Source: a virus. From it: a DNA stretch of 39,262 nucleotides. The DNA lies in the IMG/VR virus record IMGVR_UViG_3300023210_000088, positions 1 to 39,262 of that record, one strand, 5' to 3'. The notes under the pieces are model-generated. The model saw only the letters and a list, made by a program, of their open reading frames with translations, was not told where the DNA came from and did not search any database. Position 1 is the stretch's first letter. Every line of letters starts with the position of its first letter. Below are positions 38,661 to 39,262 of the stretch, one piece after another. A program made the translations under genes and the position numbers.

Positions 38661-39262
38661 CTTCAATCCTTTTTGTTGCTATGTCGAAGTAATTATCATC
38701 AAGTTCTATGCCGATGAAGTTACGGTTTAGATTCCTGCAAGCTACTCCTGTTGTTCCACTTCCCATTGTGAAGTCTAAAACTAACTCATTTTCATTTGTG
38801 TAGGTTTTGATTAGGTATTCCATTAGTGCTACTGGTTTTTGTGTTGGGTGCATACCTTTTTTCCACTCAGACTTAATGCACAAAACACTTGATGGTTCTC
38901 TAAAGCCATCATCAATTTTTCTTATCGTGTCTCTGTTCAGTATTTTGTGTTCGCTAGTTGTGGACTTTTTTCTGGTTCTTTGTTTTCTCTTATCAATATA
39001 TCTATCATCAACTTTGTATCTAATACCATTAAATATCGGTGGCTTCTTATAGAACACTGATATAATTTCGTGATGCTTTAATGGTGCTTTTCCACTTTGA
39101 GCAAAATTTCCAGCTCTTGTTTTCTCCCAAACCCAATCATACTTATAATTCTTAATATTACTCATTCTTAAAGCACTACTAAAAGGCTCTGAACCAAACA
39201 AAACTATTGCACCATTAGGTTTAATTAATTTATTTAATCGTGTCCACATATCAGGAAAAGGT
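38650..39262 (-). CDS. DNA methyltransferase (N6-adenine/N4-cytosine type), partial
   Basis: The frame is open to the right edge and lacks its true start. Visible: GAIVLFGSEPFSSAL, YDWVWEKTRAGNFAQSGKAP, HHEIISVFYKK, MHPTQKPVALMEYLI, VLDFTMGSGTTGVACRNLNR (motif I with the S-adenosylmethionine GxGxxG-like turn) and NFIGIELDDNYFDIATKRI. The catalytic (D/S/N)PP(Y/F) motif would lie upstream of the window, i.e. a beta-class order. It probably protects phage DNA from host restriction, as no restriction gene is in sight. Its 3' end overlaps the KilA-N start. Confidence 0.88.
   Translation of the reverse strand, partial: PFPDMWTRLNKLIKPNGAIVLFGSEPFSSALRMSNIKNYKYDWVWEKTRAGNFAQSGKAPLKHHEIISVFYKKPPIFNGIRYKVDDRYIDKRKQRTRKKSTTSEHKILNRDTIRKIDDGFREPSSVLCIKSEWKKGMHPTQKPVALMEYLIKTYTNENELVLDFTMGSGTTGVACRNLNRNFIGIELDDNYFDIATKRIEDAK

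Noticed and set aside
1-39262. Recoding of stop codons across the phage
   Set aside because: Interrupted frames at 3727 and in 7224-7829 suggested it, but TAA, TAG and TGA all end normal genes at tight overlaps elsewhere, so a changed code is unlikely.
1-39262. CRISPR arrays, tRNA genes, insertion sequences or integrase
   Set aside because: No regularly spaced repeats with spacers, no tRNA cloverleaf and no transposase or integrase motif seen in any listed frame.

Overview
The window is most of a tailed (siphovirus-type) phage or prophage genome. The DNA is strongly AT-rich, with ATA/AGA-rich codon use, Shine-Dalgarno starts and -10 boxes of the form GATATAAT. Together with FNR-type boxes this suggests a Campylobacterota host such as a Sulfurimonas or Arcobacter relative. 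That host call is an inference from style, not from a marker gene. No integrase, tRNA or rRNA is visible, so lysogenic or free status cannot be decided.

Layout. 1-1768: small minus-strand genes of unknown function. 1769-2266: regulatory and structured region, possibly holding the packaging site. 2267-25324: plus-strand packaging and morphogenesis genes in near-perfect lambda order: Nu1-like small terminase, DUF1064, a 286-aa structural protein, gpA-like large terminase, gpW-like joiner, portal, prohead protease with a probable nested scaffold, cement protein, capsid, four or five head-tail and tail completion genes, tail tube, G/GT-type chaperone with a programmed -1 frameshift, and a very long (2371 aa) tape measure. 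24134-29371: distal tail proteins and a complete diversity-generating retroelement (DGR). 29368-31635: lysis region with candidate holins, overlapping i- and o-spanins and an M15 endolysin. 31632-39262: mainly minus-strand early or accessory genes: zinc-ribbon protein, dUTPase, SSB, an HTH regulator, KilA-N protein and a DNA methyltransferase cut by the window end.

The DGR consists of a C-terminal variable region in a 461-aa lectin-like tail protein, a template repeat 188 bp downstream differing at 17 positions that are all template adenines, a perfect 11-bp hairpin just after the variable region, and a DGR-type reverse transcriptase. It would let the phage vary its receptor-binding tip.

A second, less expected system is regulatory. 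At least nine promoter arms share one exact 43-bp geometry: a TTGAT-N4-ATCAA palindrome, 21 nt, then a -10 box. This places an FNR-type site at about -41.5, the class II activator position. These promoters serve inserted 'moron' genes within the late operon and many early or accessory genes, so a host or phage CRP/FNR-family protein may couple phage accessory expression to redox state.
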